Under the pieces are notes generated by a model. The model had not been told where the DNA came from and made no database searches. It saw nothing but the letters and a program-made list of their open reading frames with translations. A stretch of DNA of 64,000 nucleotides, taken from Flavobacteriaceae bacterium YJPT1-3 (GTDB lineage: Bacteria; Bacteroidota; Bacteroidia; Flavobacteriales; Flavobacteriaceae). Each line of letters opens with the position of its first letter. Position 1 is the first letter of the stretch. Shown piece after piece: positions 53,197 to 61,803 of the stretch. The stretch is from positions 723,501 to 787,500 of the forward strand of contig CP123444.1 of assembly GCA_029866965.1 (NCBI GenBank). Direction: 5' to 3'. Both the position numbers and the translations under genes were made by a program.

Positions 53197-53831
53197 AAAC
53201 TCAAGTAGCTGTTGTTGATGACCATACCTTGCTCTCTGAAGCCATTGCTGGCCTGGTCAACCAATTCGAAGATTTTGAAGTCTATGCCGTTTGCAAGAAC
53301 GGTCAGGAACTACTGAACCTCCTAAAAGAGCGGGATACCGTACCGGATATTGTATTGATGGATGTGAATATGCCGGTCATGGACGGTATTGAAACGACGG
53401 TTCATCTTAAGGAAGATTATCCCGACATCAAGGTCTTGGCCCTGTCCATTGAAGAAGATGAACGTATCATCCTTAAAATGCTACGTGCGGGGGCTCGTGG
53501 TTACCTCATGAAGGACACTCAAAAATCCGTTTTGGAGAACGCCTTAAAGGAGTTGATGAGTCAAGGCTACTACCATACCAATACCGTGACTGAATTATTG
53601 GTGAATTCGTTGAATAAAAAGGACACGCCGGAAACTACCTTGAAAGAACGCGAAATTGAATTTATAGGCCACGCCTGTACCGAAATGACCTACCGCGAAA
53701 TCGCCGACGTGATGTTTCTCAGTCCGAAGACCATCGAAGGCTACCGAGACAGCATCTTTCAAAAACTCAACCTGAAGAACCGGACCGGCCTGGTTATCTA
53801 CGCCATTAAAAATGGGCTCTTTGTGCCTTAA
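53193..53831 (+). CDS. LuxR/NarL family response regulator
   Basis: A 212-residue regulator with a receiver domain (1-120) and a LuxR-type helix-turn-helix (about 145-210). The acidic pocket is Asp 9-Asp 10, the phosphoacceptor is Asp 57 in VLMDVNMP, and the conserved Lys lies in YLMKDTQ. The DNA-binding domain reads LKEREIEFIGHACTEMTYREIA and SPKTIEGYRDSIFQKL. It forms a two-component pair with the overlapping kinase gene. The target genes are unknown. Confidence 0.95.
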   Translation: MKTQVAVVDDHTLLSEAIAGLVNQFEDFEVYAVCKNGQELLNLLKERDTVPDIVLMDVNMPVMDGIETTVHLKEDYPDIKVLALSIEEDERIILKMLRAGARGYLMKDTQKSVLENALKELMSQGYYHTNTVTELLVNSLNKKDTPETTLKEREIEFIGHACTEMTYREIADVMFLSPKTIEGYRDSIFQKLNLKNRTGLVIYAIKNGLFVP

Positions 53832-54001
53832 CATAAGGTAGCAACATGGTCAAAAGCCAAAATCTAATCGTGCTATCAACGACCTCCGTTGAAATTAGAG
53901 ATCTTTAGCCCCTACACCTAATCTCAAACAAGGGTGCCGCGACGCTTTAATCACGGGCTTACCTTAACATAAATTTCGGCATGATGTGTGTGGCATTTCC
54001 G

Positions 54002-54009
54002 TACTTTTG
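54002..54009 (+). promoter_or_regulatory. Promoter box of rpoN
   Basis: TACTTTTG matches TAnnTTTG, 18 bases before the ATG at 54028. The preceding TGGCAT is not part of a sigma-54 site. Confidence 0.5.
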
Positions 54010-54027
54010 TAGGAGAAGCTCTTCAAA

Positions 54028-55482
54028 ATGCTAAAACAACAACTCAATTTTAAACTCTCGCAGAAACTGTCTCCGCAGCAGATTCAGCTCATGAAGTTGA
54101 TTCAGTTGCCTACGCAGGAATTTGAGCAGCGTTTAAAACAGGAGTTGGAAGAAAATCCCGCTTTGGATAGCGGGAAAGAAGAGATCAAAGACGATTTTGA
54201 TGAATTTTCTAATACGGAGGACGATGATTACGGCAACGACACTATTGAGACCGAGATCAATGTGGATGACTACCTGAGTGATGATGAGATTCCCAGCTAT
54301 CGCTTAAATGCCAACAATTACAGTGCTGACGATGAGGAACGACAAATTCCTTATGCCTCCGGCACGACCTTCCATCAAACCCTAAAGACTCAACTCAATA
54401 CCTATCGATTGAGTGAAACCGAGCGAGAGATCGCTGAGTTTCTGATCGGTAGCCTGGACGAAAGCGGCTATTTGAGACGAGCCATAGATGATATCGTGGA
54501 TGATCTGGCGTTTACGCAAAATGTTTACACCGAAGCAGAGGTAGTAGAACGGATGCTTAAAATAGTCCAGCAACTCGATCCTGCCGGCGTCGGAGCCCGC
54601 AGTTTAGAGGAATGCCTGCTCTTGCAATTAGAACGCAAGACACCAACCGCATCCATCAGTCTGGCCATCGATATACTTGATCAGGCTTTCGATCATTTTA
54701 GCAAGAAACACTATAAAAAACTGATCAGTAAATTCGACATTACGGAAGATCAGTTGCGGGATGCTATTGAAGAAATTGAAAATCTAAATCCCAAGCCCGG
54801 CGGATCATTTGCAGGAAACACCCGTATGGTGGAACACGTGGTTCCCGACTTTACCATCCGTATCGTGGATGGCGAACTGGAGCTCACTCTGAATGGTAGA
54901 AACGCCCCTGAACTCCACGTTTCCAGAGAATACAGCAATATGTTGAAAGGCTATAAGGCCGCTAAAGAAAAAAGTAAGGCGCAAAAAGACGCAGTACTTT
55001 TTATCAAACAGAAACTGGACGCTGCCAAGTGGTTTATTGATGCCATCCGGCAACGTCAGCAAACGCTATTCGTGACCATGAGCTCCATCATGAACTACCA
55101 AAAAGAGTATTTTCTGACCGGAGATGAGCGCAATCTACGCCCCATGATCCTGAAAGATATTGCGGATGAAATTGATATGGATGTGAGCACCGTCTCCAGG
55201 GTAGCGAACTCCAAGTATGTGGATACGCCCTACGGTACGAAGCTGATCAAAGAATTCTTTAGCGAAAGCATGACCAATGACCAGGGAGAAGAGGTCTCCA
55301 CGCGGGAGATCAAGAAGATACTCGAAACCGTGGTGGAAGAAGAAGACAAGCGTAAACCGCTGACTGACGATAAATTGGCCAAAATCTTAAAAGAAAAAGG
55401 GTATCCCATCGCGCGCCGAACCGTCGCTAAATACCGGGAGCAACTCGATCTTCCTGTGGCCCGACTGCGTAAAAAGATCTGA
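54028..55482 (+). CDS. rpoN: RNA polymerase sigma-54 factor RpoN
   Basis: Sigma-54 directs RNA polymerase to -24/-12 promoters that need AAA+ activators. The 484 residues include region I (LSPQQIQLMKLIQLPTQEFEQRLKQELEENP), an acidic region II, the core-binding domain (ELHVSREYSNML and AKWFIDAIRQRQQTL) and the RpoN box ARRTVAKYREQL close to the C-terminus. It overlaps the next gene by one base. Confidence 0.97.
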   Translation: MLKQQLNFKLSQKLSPQQIQLMKLIQLPTQEFEQRLKQELEENPALDSGKEEIKDDFDEFSNTEDDDYGNDTIETEINVDDYLSDDEIPSYRLNANNYSADDEERQIPYASGTTFHQTLKTQLNTYRLSETEREIAEFLIGSLDESGYLRRAIDDIVDDLAFTQNVYTEAEVVERMLKIVQQLDPAGVGARSLEECLLLQLERKTPTASISLAIDILDQAFDHFSKKHYKKLISKFDITEDQLRDAIEEIENLNPKPGGSFAGNTRMVEHVVPDFTIRIVDGELELTLNGRNAPELHVSREYSNMLKGYKAAKEKSKAQKDAVLFIKQKLDAAKWFIDAIRQRQQTLFVTMSSIMNYQKEYFLTGDERNLRPMILKDIADEIDMDVSTVSRVANSKYVDTPYGTKLIKEFFSESMTNDQGEEVSTREIKKILETVVEEEDKRKPLTDDKLAKILKEKGYPIARRTVAKYREQLDLPVARLRKKI

Positions 55483-56090
55483 TGACACGATTTTTTAAGC
55501 TGCTCTCCTACCTATTCCATCCCATTTTCATGCCTGTCTTTGGTTCCCTGCTCTACTTTGGGTTGAGTCCGAGGTACATTCCCCGCGGCTTGATGTACGC
55601 CAAACTTTTTGGAATCGCGATCATGACGATCCTGGTACCCATTCTATTCTTCCTGCTGTTTAAAAACCTAAAGATTGTTTCCTCCATTTTTCTAGAAGAG
55701 GTTAGTCAGCGAAAGATCCCCTTGCTTGCGCAAATTACCCTGTTATTATTCATTTTAAGGACAGTTTTAGAGGGTTATGAATTTCCGGAGCTGCATTACT
55801 TTTTCGTGGGCATATTGTTCAGCAGTGTGCTTGCTTTGATTTTGGTTTTGATCCGTATTAAAGCCAGTCTGCACAGTGCCGGTATTTCTGGCGTACTGAC
55901 CTTTATTACCGCATTGAGTATTCATTTTAATGAAAATATAATCGTTCTTCTCGCCTTGCTTGTTCTCCTTACCGGAGCGCTCATCACTGCCCGACTCTTT
56001 TTAAAAGCACACACGCCTGCGGAGATCGTTTGGGGACTTGTGGTGGGAGTTGCCCCGCAATTATTGGTAACTTACGCCTGGTTACAGTAA
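55482..56090 (+). CDS. Membrane protein, PAP2-like
   Basis: A 202-residue membrane protein with six hydrophobic segments. The C-terminal HTPAEIVWGLVVG resembles the last motif of PAP2 phosphatases, but the other catalytic motifs are not clear, so activity is uncertain. It is translationally coupled to rpoN (TGATG), and its 3' end overlaps the convergent neighbour by 9 bases. Confidence 0.7.
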   Translation: MTRFFKLLSYLFHPIFMPVFGSLLYFGLSPRYIPRGLMYAKLFGIAIMTILVPILFFLLFKNLKIVSSIFLEEVSQRKIPLLAQITLLLFILRTVLEGYEFPELHYFFVGILFSSVLALILVLIRIKASLHSAGISGVLTFITALSIHFNENIIVLLALLVLLTGALITARLFLKAHTPAEIVWGLVVGVAPQLLVTYAWLQ

Positions 56091-56807
56091 GTAGAAGGTA
56101 AGGCCTACTTTAAATACCCGCAATCCGATCTCTTCTCCATTGATCTGGGCTTCCGGCTTAAAGAAGTTGTTTAAACTGTAGTAGACATGAAAATTAAAGG
56201 TGTTGTAACCAAAGGTGATATTGGCGCCTACGCGAAAGGGATTATACTCCGGAATATCGGTTTGGATCACCTGATTCCCGGGCTGCTCGAAGGTAGCCTT
56301 GTAGTAAAGTGCATAGCCCAGTCGTAAACCGGCATAAATACGCCAGAACTTGTGGGAGCTCAACGTAGAAGTGCGCCAGCGGTATTCAATGGGCATTTCG
56401 ATAAGTGTGGTATGAAAGCGATTGATGTCATAATTGATCACATCTTCATCGAGGATCCGAAAAATGGAGTTCTCCTGTGGATCTTCGCCCACAAAAAGAT
56501 TGTAGTTATAAGCATTTAAGGAAAAGCCCAGGCCAACCCCAATCGCCTTGTTTCTCCGTTCATTAACCGGCATATCCCGCATTATACCGAAGTGCACGCT
56601 TCCGCTGAAGCCACTCTGGCTAAAATCGGAGGGTCCGTTACTCATTAAATGGATGGACAGGCCAATGTAAATTTGATCCTCCCGATAAAGCGAATCGACC
56701 ACGCTGATACTGCCTTCCTCCTCTTCGGTACTCTCCTGTGCCAATGCGGGAAGACTTCCGACCGTCCAGAAAGAGATAATCAAAAAATAGGAAAGGGCTC
56801 TGAGCAT
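56082..56807 (-). CDS. Outer-membrane beta-barrel protein
   Basis: A 241-residue secreted protein with a signal peptide (MLRALSYFLIISFWTVGSLPALAQ). Alternating beta-strands rich in Tyr, Phe and Gly run to a C-terminal strand GLRVFKVGLTFYLL, as in porin-like outer-membrane proteins (PorT-type). The upstream TTG at 56813 lies inside a TATATTTG promoter box, so the ATG at 56807 is used. Only three bases separate the box and ATG, so the mRNA may be leaderless. Confidence 0.8.
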   Translation of the reverse strand: MLRALSYFLIISFWTVGSLPALAQESTEEEEGSISVVDSLYREDQIYIGLSIHLMSNGPSDFSQSGFSGSVHFGIMRDMPVNERRNKAIGVGLGFSLNAYNYNLFVGEDPQENSIFRILDEDVINYDINRFHTTLIEMPIEYRWRTSTLSSHKFWRIYAGLRLGYALYYKATFEQPGNQVIQTDIPEYNPFRVGANITFGYNTFNFHVYYSLNNFFKPEAQINGEEIGLRVFKVGLTFYLL

Positions 56808-56810
56808 ATA

Positions 56811-56818
56811 CAAATATA
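56811..56818 (-). promoter_or_regulatory. Promoter box of the beta-barrel gene
   Basis: Minus-strand TATATTTG ends three bases before the ATG at 56807, with TTTA at the -33 distance. It implies a leaderless or nearly leaderless mRNA. Confidence 0.5.
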
Positions 56819-56840
56819 GGATACCCGGCAGGGTCCATAA

Positions 56841-56872
56841 ATAAAAAACATCCGCGAAATGCGGATGTTTTT
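56841..56872 (-). terminator. Terminator of the exb operon
   Basis: A perfect 12-bp stem (56844-56855 with 56861-56872) and a 5-base loop are followed by T on the minus strand, 25 bases past the last exbD stop. Confidence 0.88.
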
Positions 56873-56897
56873 CAATAATTAGTTTAATCTAAATTCC

Positions 56898-57377
56898 TTA
56901 ATTCTGATCCAACGGATCGCCCTGACGGGTAGTGTAATTGATCTTAAGCGCATTCACTTCACGTAATTCCTGCTTAATGTCAGAAACCAATCCCATATTG
57001 GTATCTCCATCTACCTTTAAGGCTGTTGTCAAATAAGGGATCAATTCTTCTCGTTTACTTTCGCGTTCAGCAAGAATAAACGACTGGATCTCTGAAACAT
57101 CGGAGAACTTATCGTTCAATTGAATTCGGCCTTCTGTTCCGTACTGTGACTGATAGCGCGCACTAGGCTTTCCAGCATAAATATAGATCACCCGATCTTT
57201 CTTGTCCAGCTTCTCTACCTGATCAGCAACCGGCAAGCGGTTTTGAACCATTAAGGTATTTTGACGCATCACCGTCGCTACCATGAAGAAGAAGAGTAAC
57301 ATGAAGACAATATCAGGCAAGGAAGCCGTTGATATCGCAGGTAGATCACCACTTTTTTTCTTATTAAACTTTGACAT
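56898..57377 (-). CDS. exbD: Biopolymer transporter ExbD (second copy)
   Basis: A 159-residue ExbD/TolR family protein. It has a single N-terminal membrane helix (about 20-40) containing the key acidic residue in STASLPDIVFMLLFFFMVAT, then a periplasmic domain. With ExbB it forms the proton channel that energises TonB-dependent outer-membrane transport. It is the last gene of an ExbB-orf-ExbD-ExbD operon, 23 bases after the first ExbD. Confidence 0.93.
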   Translation of the reverse strand: MSKFNKKKSGDLPAISTASLPDIVFMLLFFFMVATVMRQNTLMVQNRLPVADQVEKLDKKDRVIYIYAGKPSARYQSQYGTEGRIQLNDKFSDVSEIQSFILAERESKREELIPYLTTALKVDGDTNMGLVSDIKQELREVNALKINYTTRQGDPLDQN

Positions 57378-57400
57378 CTTGTCTCTATTATAAAATTAAT

Positions 57401-58024
57401 TTATGCCTTAGGTTCCGCCTCGGAGAGCTTCTGTGGAATCAATAATTTGACTTCTTCCAGCTTCGGGCGTAATTTGTCTTTAACGCTCTCGGTCGTTCTC
57501 GGATCGTTGTACGCACGTTCTGCCTCAGTATAGGTCATTCCAAAAGAAGGGAATAACCGAGCGAACTCACGATCGCGCAACTCATTATAGGCAGCTACCA
57601 GTTCGTTCTGAACCGCGATGTACATTTTGTACGAGGTACCCCGGTTATTAACCAACGAGATGATCGCCTTATCCGGATTATCAGAGGAAGAAGGATCTTT
57701 AGCCCCTCTACAAAAAGAACAAGCTTCCGGTCCAGTACCTCCACCATTGTCCAGGAACTCAAAGGCAGCCTGTCGCAGCTCTTTCAGTTGCATGGGCTTG
57801 TCTTCTACCAGCAGTTCATCATTTCGGTTCACCACTACCGTAAACAAGTTCTTTTGCTTAATGATGGGTGGTGGCGGTTGATTTTCATCCAATTTTGGAG
57901 GAAGTTTACGACTGATACCGCTATCCGTTTCAATAGTTGTGGTTACGAGGAAGAAGATGAGGAGTAGGAAGGCAATATCTGCCATCGATCCTGCATTAAC
58001 TTCGGGTGCTGAACGCTTTGCCAT
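57401..58024 (-). CDS. exbD: Biopolymer transporter ExbD (first copy, long form)
   Basis: A 207-residue ExbD. The membrane helix (about 15-35) holds the conserved Asp in GSMADIAFLLLIFFLVTT. The periplasmic domain is longer than in the second copy and contains a CSFC pair within GPEACSFCRGAKDP, which could form a disulfide. It is 5 bases after the small membrane gene. Confidence 0.92.
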   Translation of the reverse strand: MAKRSAPEVNAGSMADIAFLLLIFFLVTTTIETDSGISRKLPPKLDENQPPPPIIKQKNLFTVVVNRNDELLVEDKPMQLKELRQAAFEFLDNGGGTGPEACSFCRGAKDPSSSDNPDKAIISLVNNRGTSYKMYIAVQNELVAAYNELRDREFARLFPSFGMTYTEAERAYNDPRTTESVKDKLRPKLEEVKLLIPQKLSEAEPKA

Positions 58025-58029
58025 AATTT

Positions 58030-58467
58030 CTAAGCTCTAAATTTTCTGATTCCAGACCATACCATAGCTCCAATAGCGAGCAAGGCAAAGGCATAGAATG
58101 AACGAATTCCTGTTTCTACCCATCGTGACCCGGAAGCAGACAATACTTCACCATCTTTCATAGGAGTCTCTACACCGGTGGAAACCAACCAGCATAAGAA
58201 GACCACCGTGGCGAATGCACTCACCGCAACCAAGGTGTTTTTAAGGGTTTGAGGATTGGAGAACAATCCTTTAAAGATAAAGAACACTACAAATACGACT
58301 ACGATAGCCAGAGTGGCAAAAGCAAAGTACATAAATGGAGTGATCAAACTCGCTTGCAAATCGGCAGAGCCTTTGATGGCATCATCTCCGGCCAGAATAA
58401 TTCGAACCAACCAGACTGCTCCTAATAACGCGAGTATGAGGGCAACAATTTTAAGAATCTTATACAT
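58030..58467 (-). CDS. Small membrane protein within the exb operon
   Basis: A 145-residue protein with four hydrophobic helices and very short loops. No known domain was recognised. It sits between exbB and exbD with gaps of 24 and 5 bases, so it is probably part of the same machine or needed for its assembly. Confidence 0.78.
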   Translation of the reverse strand: MYKILKIVALILALLGAVWLVRIILAGDDAIKGSADLQASLITPFMYFAFATLAIVVVFVVFFIFKGLFSNPQTLKNTLVAVSAFATVVFLCWLVSTGVETPMKDGEVLSASGSRWVETGIRSFYAFALLAIGAMVWSGIRKFRA

Positions 58468-58491
58468 AATCTAGTTTTGGTTTGGTTAGAA

Positions 58492-59292
58492 TTACTTTTT
58501 GTATCGTACCAACATGTCGATAAGGGTGATCGAAGCATCTTCCATATCGTTTACAATGCTGTCAATTTTCGCTACAATGTAGTTGTAAAAGATCTGCAAT
58601 ATAATAGCAACAATCAGACCAAATACTGTAGTCAAAAGTGCTACTTTAATACCACCCGCAACTAAAGAAGGTTGCATGTCACCAGCGGCCTCAATTTTAT
58701 CGAAAGCCTGAATCATACCAATTACTGTACCCATGAACCCAAGCATTGGTGCCAGTGCAATAAACAGAGACACCCAGGAAACATTCTTTTCCAACTGTCC
58801 CATTTGTACACCACCATAGGCTACCACTGCTTTTTCTGCGGCCTCTACCCCTTCATCCATACGGTCTAAACCTTGGTAGTAGATAGACGCTACAGGGCCT
58901 TTGGTATTTCGGCAAACTTCCTTAGCGGCTTCCACACCACCACTCTTCAAAGCATCTTCTACTTCTTGAGCCAGCTTGTCTGTGTTGGTAGTCGCCAGGT
59001 TAAGATAGATGATTCGCTCAATGGCAATGGCGAGTCCTAGAATCAAACAAAGGAGTACGATCCCCATAAAGCCAGGGCCACCTTCGATAAAACGTTTTTT
59101 CAAGTCTTGTGTAAAACTTGCTTCTTCTTCAACATCTGCTGAAGCTTCATCTTGCATAGCCGTAACTATGTTCGTGGTGGCTGCAGTGAATTGTGCAGGG
59201 ATAGTTTGGTTAGACGCCGTACTTGCAGTAGCATTAAAGTTTCCTAAAGCTACAACAGCAGCGATTGCCAGAATAGAGAATAATCTTTTCAT
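58492..59292 (-). CDS. exbB: MotA/TolQ/ExbB proton channel family protein
   Basis: A 266-residue ExbB-type channel subunit. A signal-like N-terminal segment (1-25) precedes the three-helix TolQ core: helix at about 70-95, then the paired helices around VSLFIALAPMLGFMGTVIGMIQAF and KVALLTTVFGLIVAIILQIFYNYI. The conserved Thr and Gly residues of the channel are present. It is the first gene of the operon. Confidence 0.93.
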   Translation of the reverse strand: MKRLFSILAIAAVVALGNFNATASTASNQTIPAQFTAATTNIVTAMQDEASADVEEEASFTQDLKKRFIEGGPGFMGIVLLCLILGLAIAIERIIYLNLATTNTDKLAQEVEDALKSGGVEAAKEVCRNTKGPVASIYYQGLDRMDEGVEAAEKAVVAYGGVQMGQLEKNVSWVSLFIALAPMLGFMGTVIGMIQAFDKIEAAGDMQPSLVAGGIKVALLTTVFGLIVAIILQIFYNYIVAKIDSIVNDMEDASITLIDMLVRYKK

Positions 59293-59424
59293 TGCTCTTG
59301 ATCTTAATTTGAATTAGATTAATTAATTATTGGTTTTTAAAGATATAAAAATAATTATAGAACCCGACCGTTGCCAAGTGTTCCCTGGATTTCCAAAAAA
59401 CCGAGTCATTCAGTCTGATTTTAG

Positions 59425-59512
59425 CAGAGAGGAAGGGATTCGAACCCTCGATACGCTTGTGGCGTATACACACTTTCCAGGCGTGCGCCTTCGACCACTC
59501 GGCCACCTCTCT
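59425..59512 (-). tRNA. tRNA-Ser (GGA)
   Basis: An 88-base cloverleaf on the minus strand. The acceptor stem is AGAGAGG/CCTCTCT with discriminator G. Anticodon loop CTGGAAA gives GGA. A long variable arm (TATACGCCACAAGCGTATC) marks it as a class II tRNA, and the T arm is GAGGG-TTCGAAT-CCCTT. No CCA is encoded. Confidence 0.96.
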
Positions 59513-59550
59513 ATTTTCACCAAGCTTTAGGTTAAGCCCAGAAGACTTAA

Positions 59551-59564
59551 GCTTTCGCGAAAGC
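59551..59564. repeat. Intergenic copy of palindrome GCTTTCGCGAAAGC
   Basis: An exact copy in the short gap between tRNA-Ser and ansA (107 bases). There is no T-run, so it is not an intrinsic terminator. Confidence 0.85.
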
Positions 59565-59618
59565 GGACCCGAAAATAACGAAAAAAAGTTCAGTTGCTCA
59601 AGCCCAGCGCCTAAAATT

Positions 59619-60641
59619 TCAGGACATCTCACCTCGCAGTGGAGTTTCGAATATGGTTTTGAACACTTTAGCCGAAACCCGCTGTCCTAAAAGATACATG
59701 AGTTTGGCCAAAGCAGCCTCGGTGGTAATGTCTTTTCCCGAGATTAACCCCACCTTTTTCAGCTGAACACTGGTTTCATAGTTTCCCATTTGTACACTTC
59801 CACCGTTGCATTGGGTGACATTAATTACCGGCACCCCGCTTTGTACTTTTTCTTGAAGTAGCCCGATAAACCAGGAGGCCGAGGTTGTATTCCCGGCTCC
59901 AAAGGTCTCTAGAATGATGCCGCGTACCGGTTGGATGGCAAATAATTGCCTCATCACTTCTTCCTGAATACCGGGATGCAGTTTGATCAACAGTATATCG
60001 GGGACCATGGTTTTATGTACTTGCAGTTTTTTTCGGGGCCTTGGTAAAAGATAATCCCAGGCAATATCCAGGTGCACTCCGGAGGTCACTAAAGGCGGAT
60101 AGTTAGGTGAGGCGAAGGCCTGAAAATGTTCGGCGCTCACCTTGACCGTGCGATTGGCCCGGTAGAGACGGTATTCAAAATAGAGACAGACCTCATTGAT
60201 ACAAGGCACACCTCGCTGATGCTTGGCAGCCAATTGAACCGCAGTGATCAAATTTTCCTTAGCATCGGTACGCAGATCACCAATAGGCAATTGAGAACCG
60301 GTAAAGATCACCGGCTTGGCCAGATTCTCTAGCATAAAACTTAGCGCCGAGGCCGTATAGCTCATGGTATCGCTTCCGTGAAGTACCACGAATCCATGAT
60401 GCTGATCGTAATGTTCCTCAATGATCTCTGCCAGCTGAATCCAATAATCAGGATTCATATTGGACGAATCGATGGGTTGCTCAAAAGTTCGAGTTTCAAT
60501 CGCGCAATCCAGCAGGTGTAATTCAGGGATATTCTGGAGCAATTCGTCAAAATTAAAGGCCCGTAAAGCACCGGTCTCGTAATCTTTGATCATACCAATA
60601 GTACCCCCAGTGTAGATCAGTAAGATACTACGCTTACTCAT
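59619..60641 (-). CDS. ansA: Type I L-asparaginase
   Basis: This cytoplasmic amidohydrolase converts asparagine to aspartate and ammonia. In 340 residues the two catalytic threonines are in YTGGTIGM (about 10-17) and LHGSDTMSYTASALSF, with the conserved GSQLPIGDLRTDAKEN and LETFGAGN segments. No signal peptide is present, so it is the cytoplasmic type. The start overlaps the acyltransferase stop (ATGA) and the two are coupled. Confidence 0.95.
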   Translation of the reverse strand: MSKRSILLIYTGGTIGMIKDYETGALRAFNFDELLQNIPELHLLDCAIETRTFEQPIDSSNMNPDYWIQLAEIIEEHYDQHHGFVVLHGSDTMSYTASALSFMLENLAKPVIFTGSQLPIGDLRTDAKENLITAVQLAAKHQRGVPCINEVCLYFEYRLYRANRTVKVSAEHFQAFASPNYPPLVTSGVHLDIAWDYLLPRPRKKLQVHKTMVPDILLIKLHPGIQEEVMRQLFAIQPVRGIILETFGAGNTTSASWFIGLLQEKVQSGVPVINVTQCNGGSVQMGNYETSVQLKKVGLISGKDITTEAALAKLMYLLGQRVSAKVFKTIFETPLRGEMS

Positions 60642-61780
60642 AATGCTTTTTTATTGATTACCGGATTGGCGTACATCAACAGGAAGCTTTGTAAAGCGGT
60701 GGCCTTATCAGCCTCTACCCGACGCGCAATTCTACGTTCGAATTGACGCTTGTCTTTCTCGTTGTATTCGTCCTGAAATTCTTGCGTATCGTGCAGCAAG
60801 TCGTAAGCGATGTAATTGGAAGGCCACAGCTTGTAGTTTTGATGGAGGTGTTGGTCTATAGCCTCGCACAGTAATTGGAGCTTGTCATTTTCAGAAATGG
60901 TTTGCATATCTATGCTATCGAATACCTCATCAGGCAGCGATTCTGCGGTCAGACACACTTTCTTTTTATTCCCCAAAGCGCCTCGTAAAATACTGTTGAA
61001 GTCCTCGTTATTGGACTTGACATATTCTTCATCTTCCTGGCGGGCGACCATTTCAGGCACTTTTAAGACATCGGTAGGATCGAATTCGTAGGAAATACTC
61101 ACGGTCACCATATTCAATTGCTTCAAGTATTGGAGACTGGATAGATCTCCCTTAGCCATAGCCAGCATCTTGAGCACCCCTTGCTGGGTACGATCATTCC
61201 CATCTTTGGTTCGCCCTTCCCGCTGGGCCATCCAAACAGAGCGTCCGGCCTCGAAAGTGGATTTTATGTATTCAGAGAGCGTTCGCGAACTCGCAAGCAT
61301 TTCCCGGGGTGATAAGCCGCGACGAACCAAAAAATTCCGATTCAAACGGGACAAGGCCATCAAAAAGGGCTTATGAACCAAATTATCCCCTATGGCCGAA
61401 GCCGTCATGATCAGATCGTGATCGCTTAAGGTATAATTCAATAAAGAGGTATCCAGGATGATATCCCGATGATTCGAAATGTAGAAATAGGGCACCGACG
61501 GGTCGAGGTCTTCAAAACCATGAGTGTACAAACCGTCCATACTATCACGAATCACGCGATCTACAGCATAGTAGATAATGTTCTTTTGAAAGTCTTTGAT
61601 GGAATGACAGGCCTCTAAACGTTGCTGGATCTCGGCAGGCGTGTCTTCGGGAAAAGTAAAATGGAGGAGCGCCCTAAACATGGGGTGTTTGGCGTGCTCT
61701 TCCAGTGCCATCGCCACTTCGTCATCGTGGTAGGGCCTAATTTCTTCAAATGCGTTCAAAAGGTCAGGTTTTGTGCTCAC
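60638..61780 (-). CDS. PlsC-like glycerolipid acyltransferase (GTG start)
   Basis: A 380-residue protein with an acyltransferase fold. The catalytic block reads SNHRDIILDTSLLN near residue 102. The usual motif is HX4D, but here the spacing is His 104 to Asp 110 (HX5D, with another Asp at 106), a variant that should be checked. The start is GTG at 61780, chosen because the N-terminus continues without a nearer ATG until residue 24. It is followed by ansA with a 4-base overlap. It could acylate lysophosphatidate or a related glycerol lipid. Confidence 0.82.
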   Translation of the reverse strand: MSTKPDLLNAFEEIRPYHDDEVAMALEEHAKHPMFRALLHFTFPEDTPAEIQQRLEACHSIKDFQKNIIYYAVDRVIRDSMDGLYTHGFEDLDPSVPYFYISNHRDIILDTSLLNYTLSDHDLIMTASAIGDNLVHKPFLMALSRLNRNFLVRRGLSPREMLASSRTLSEYIKSTFEAGRSVWMAQREGRTKDGNDRTQQGVLKMLAMAKGDLSSLQYLKQLNMVTVSISYEFDPTDVLKVPEMVARQEDEEYVKSNNEDFNSILRGALGNKKKVCLTAESLPDEVFDSIDMQTISENDKLQLLCEAIDQHLHQNYKLWPSNYIAYDLLHDTQEFQDEYNEKDKRQFERRIARRVEADKATALQSFLLMYANPVINKKAL

Positions 61781-61803
61781 AAATGAACAAAAAAAGCATG
61801 GGT

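Noticed and set aside
53985-54012. Sigma-54 type promoter before rpoN
   Set aside because: TGGCAT is present but no GC at the -12 position; the TACTTTTG box explains the region better.
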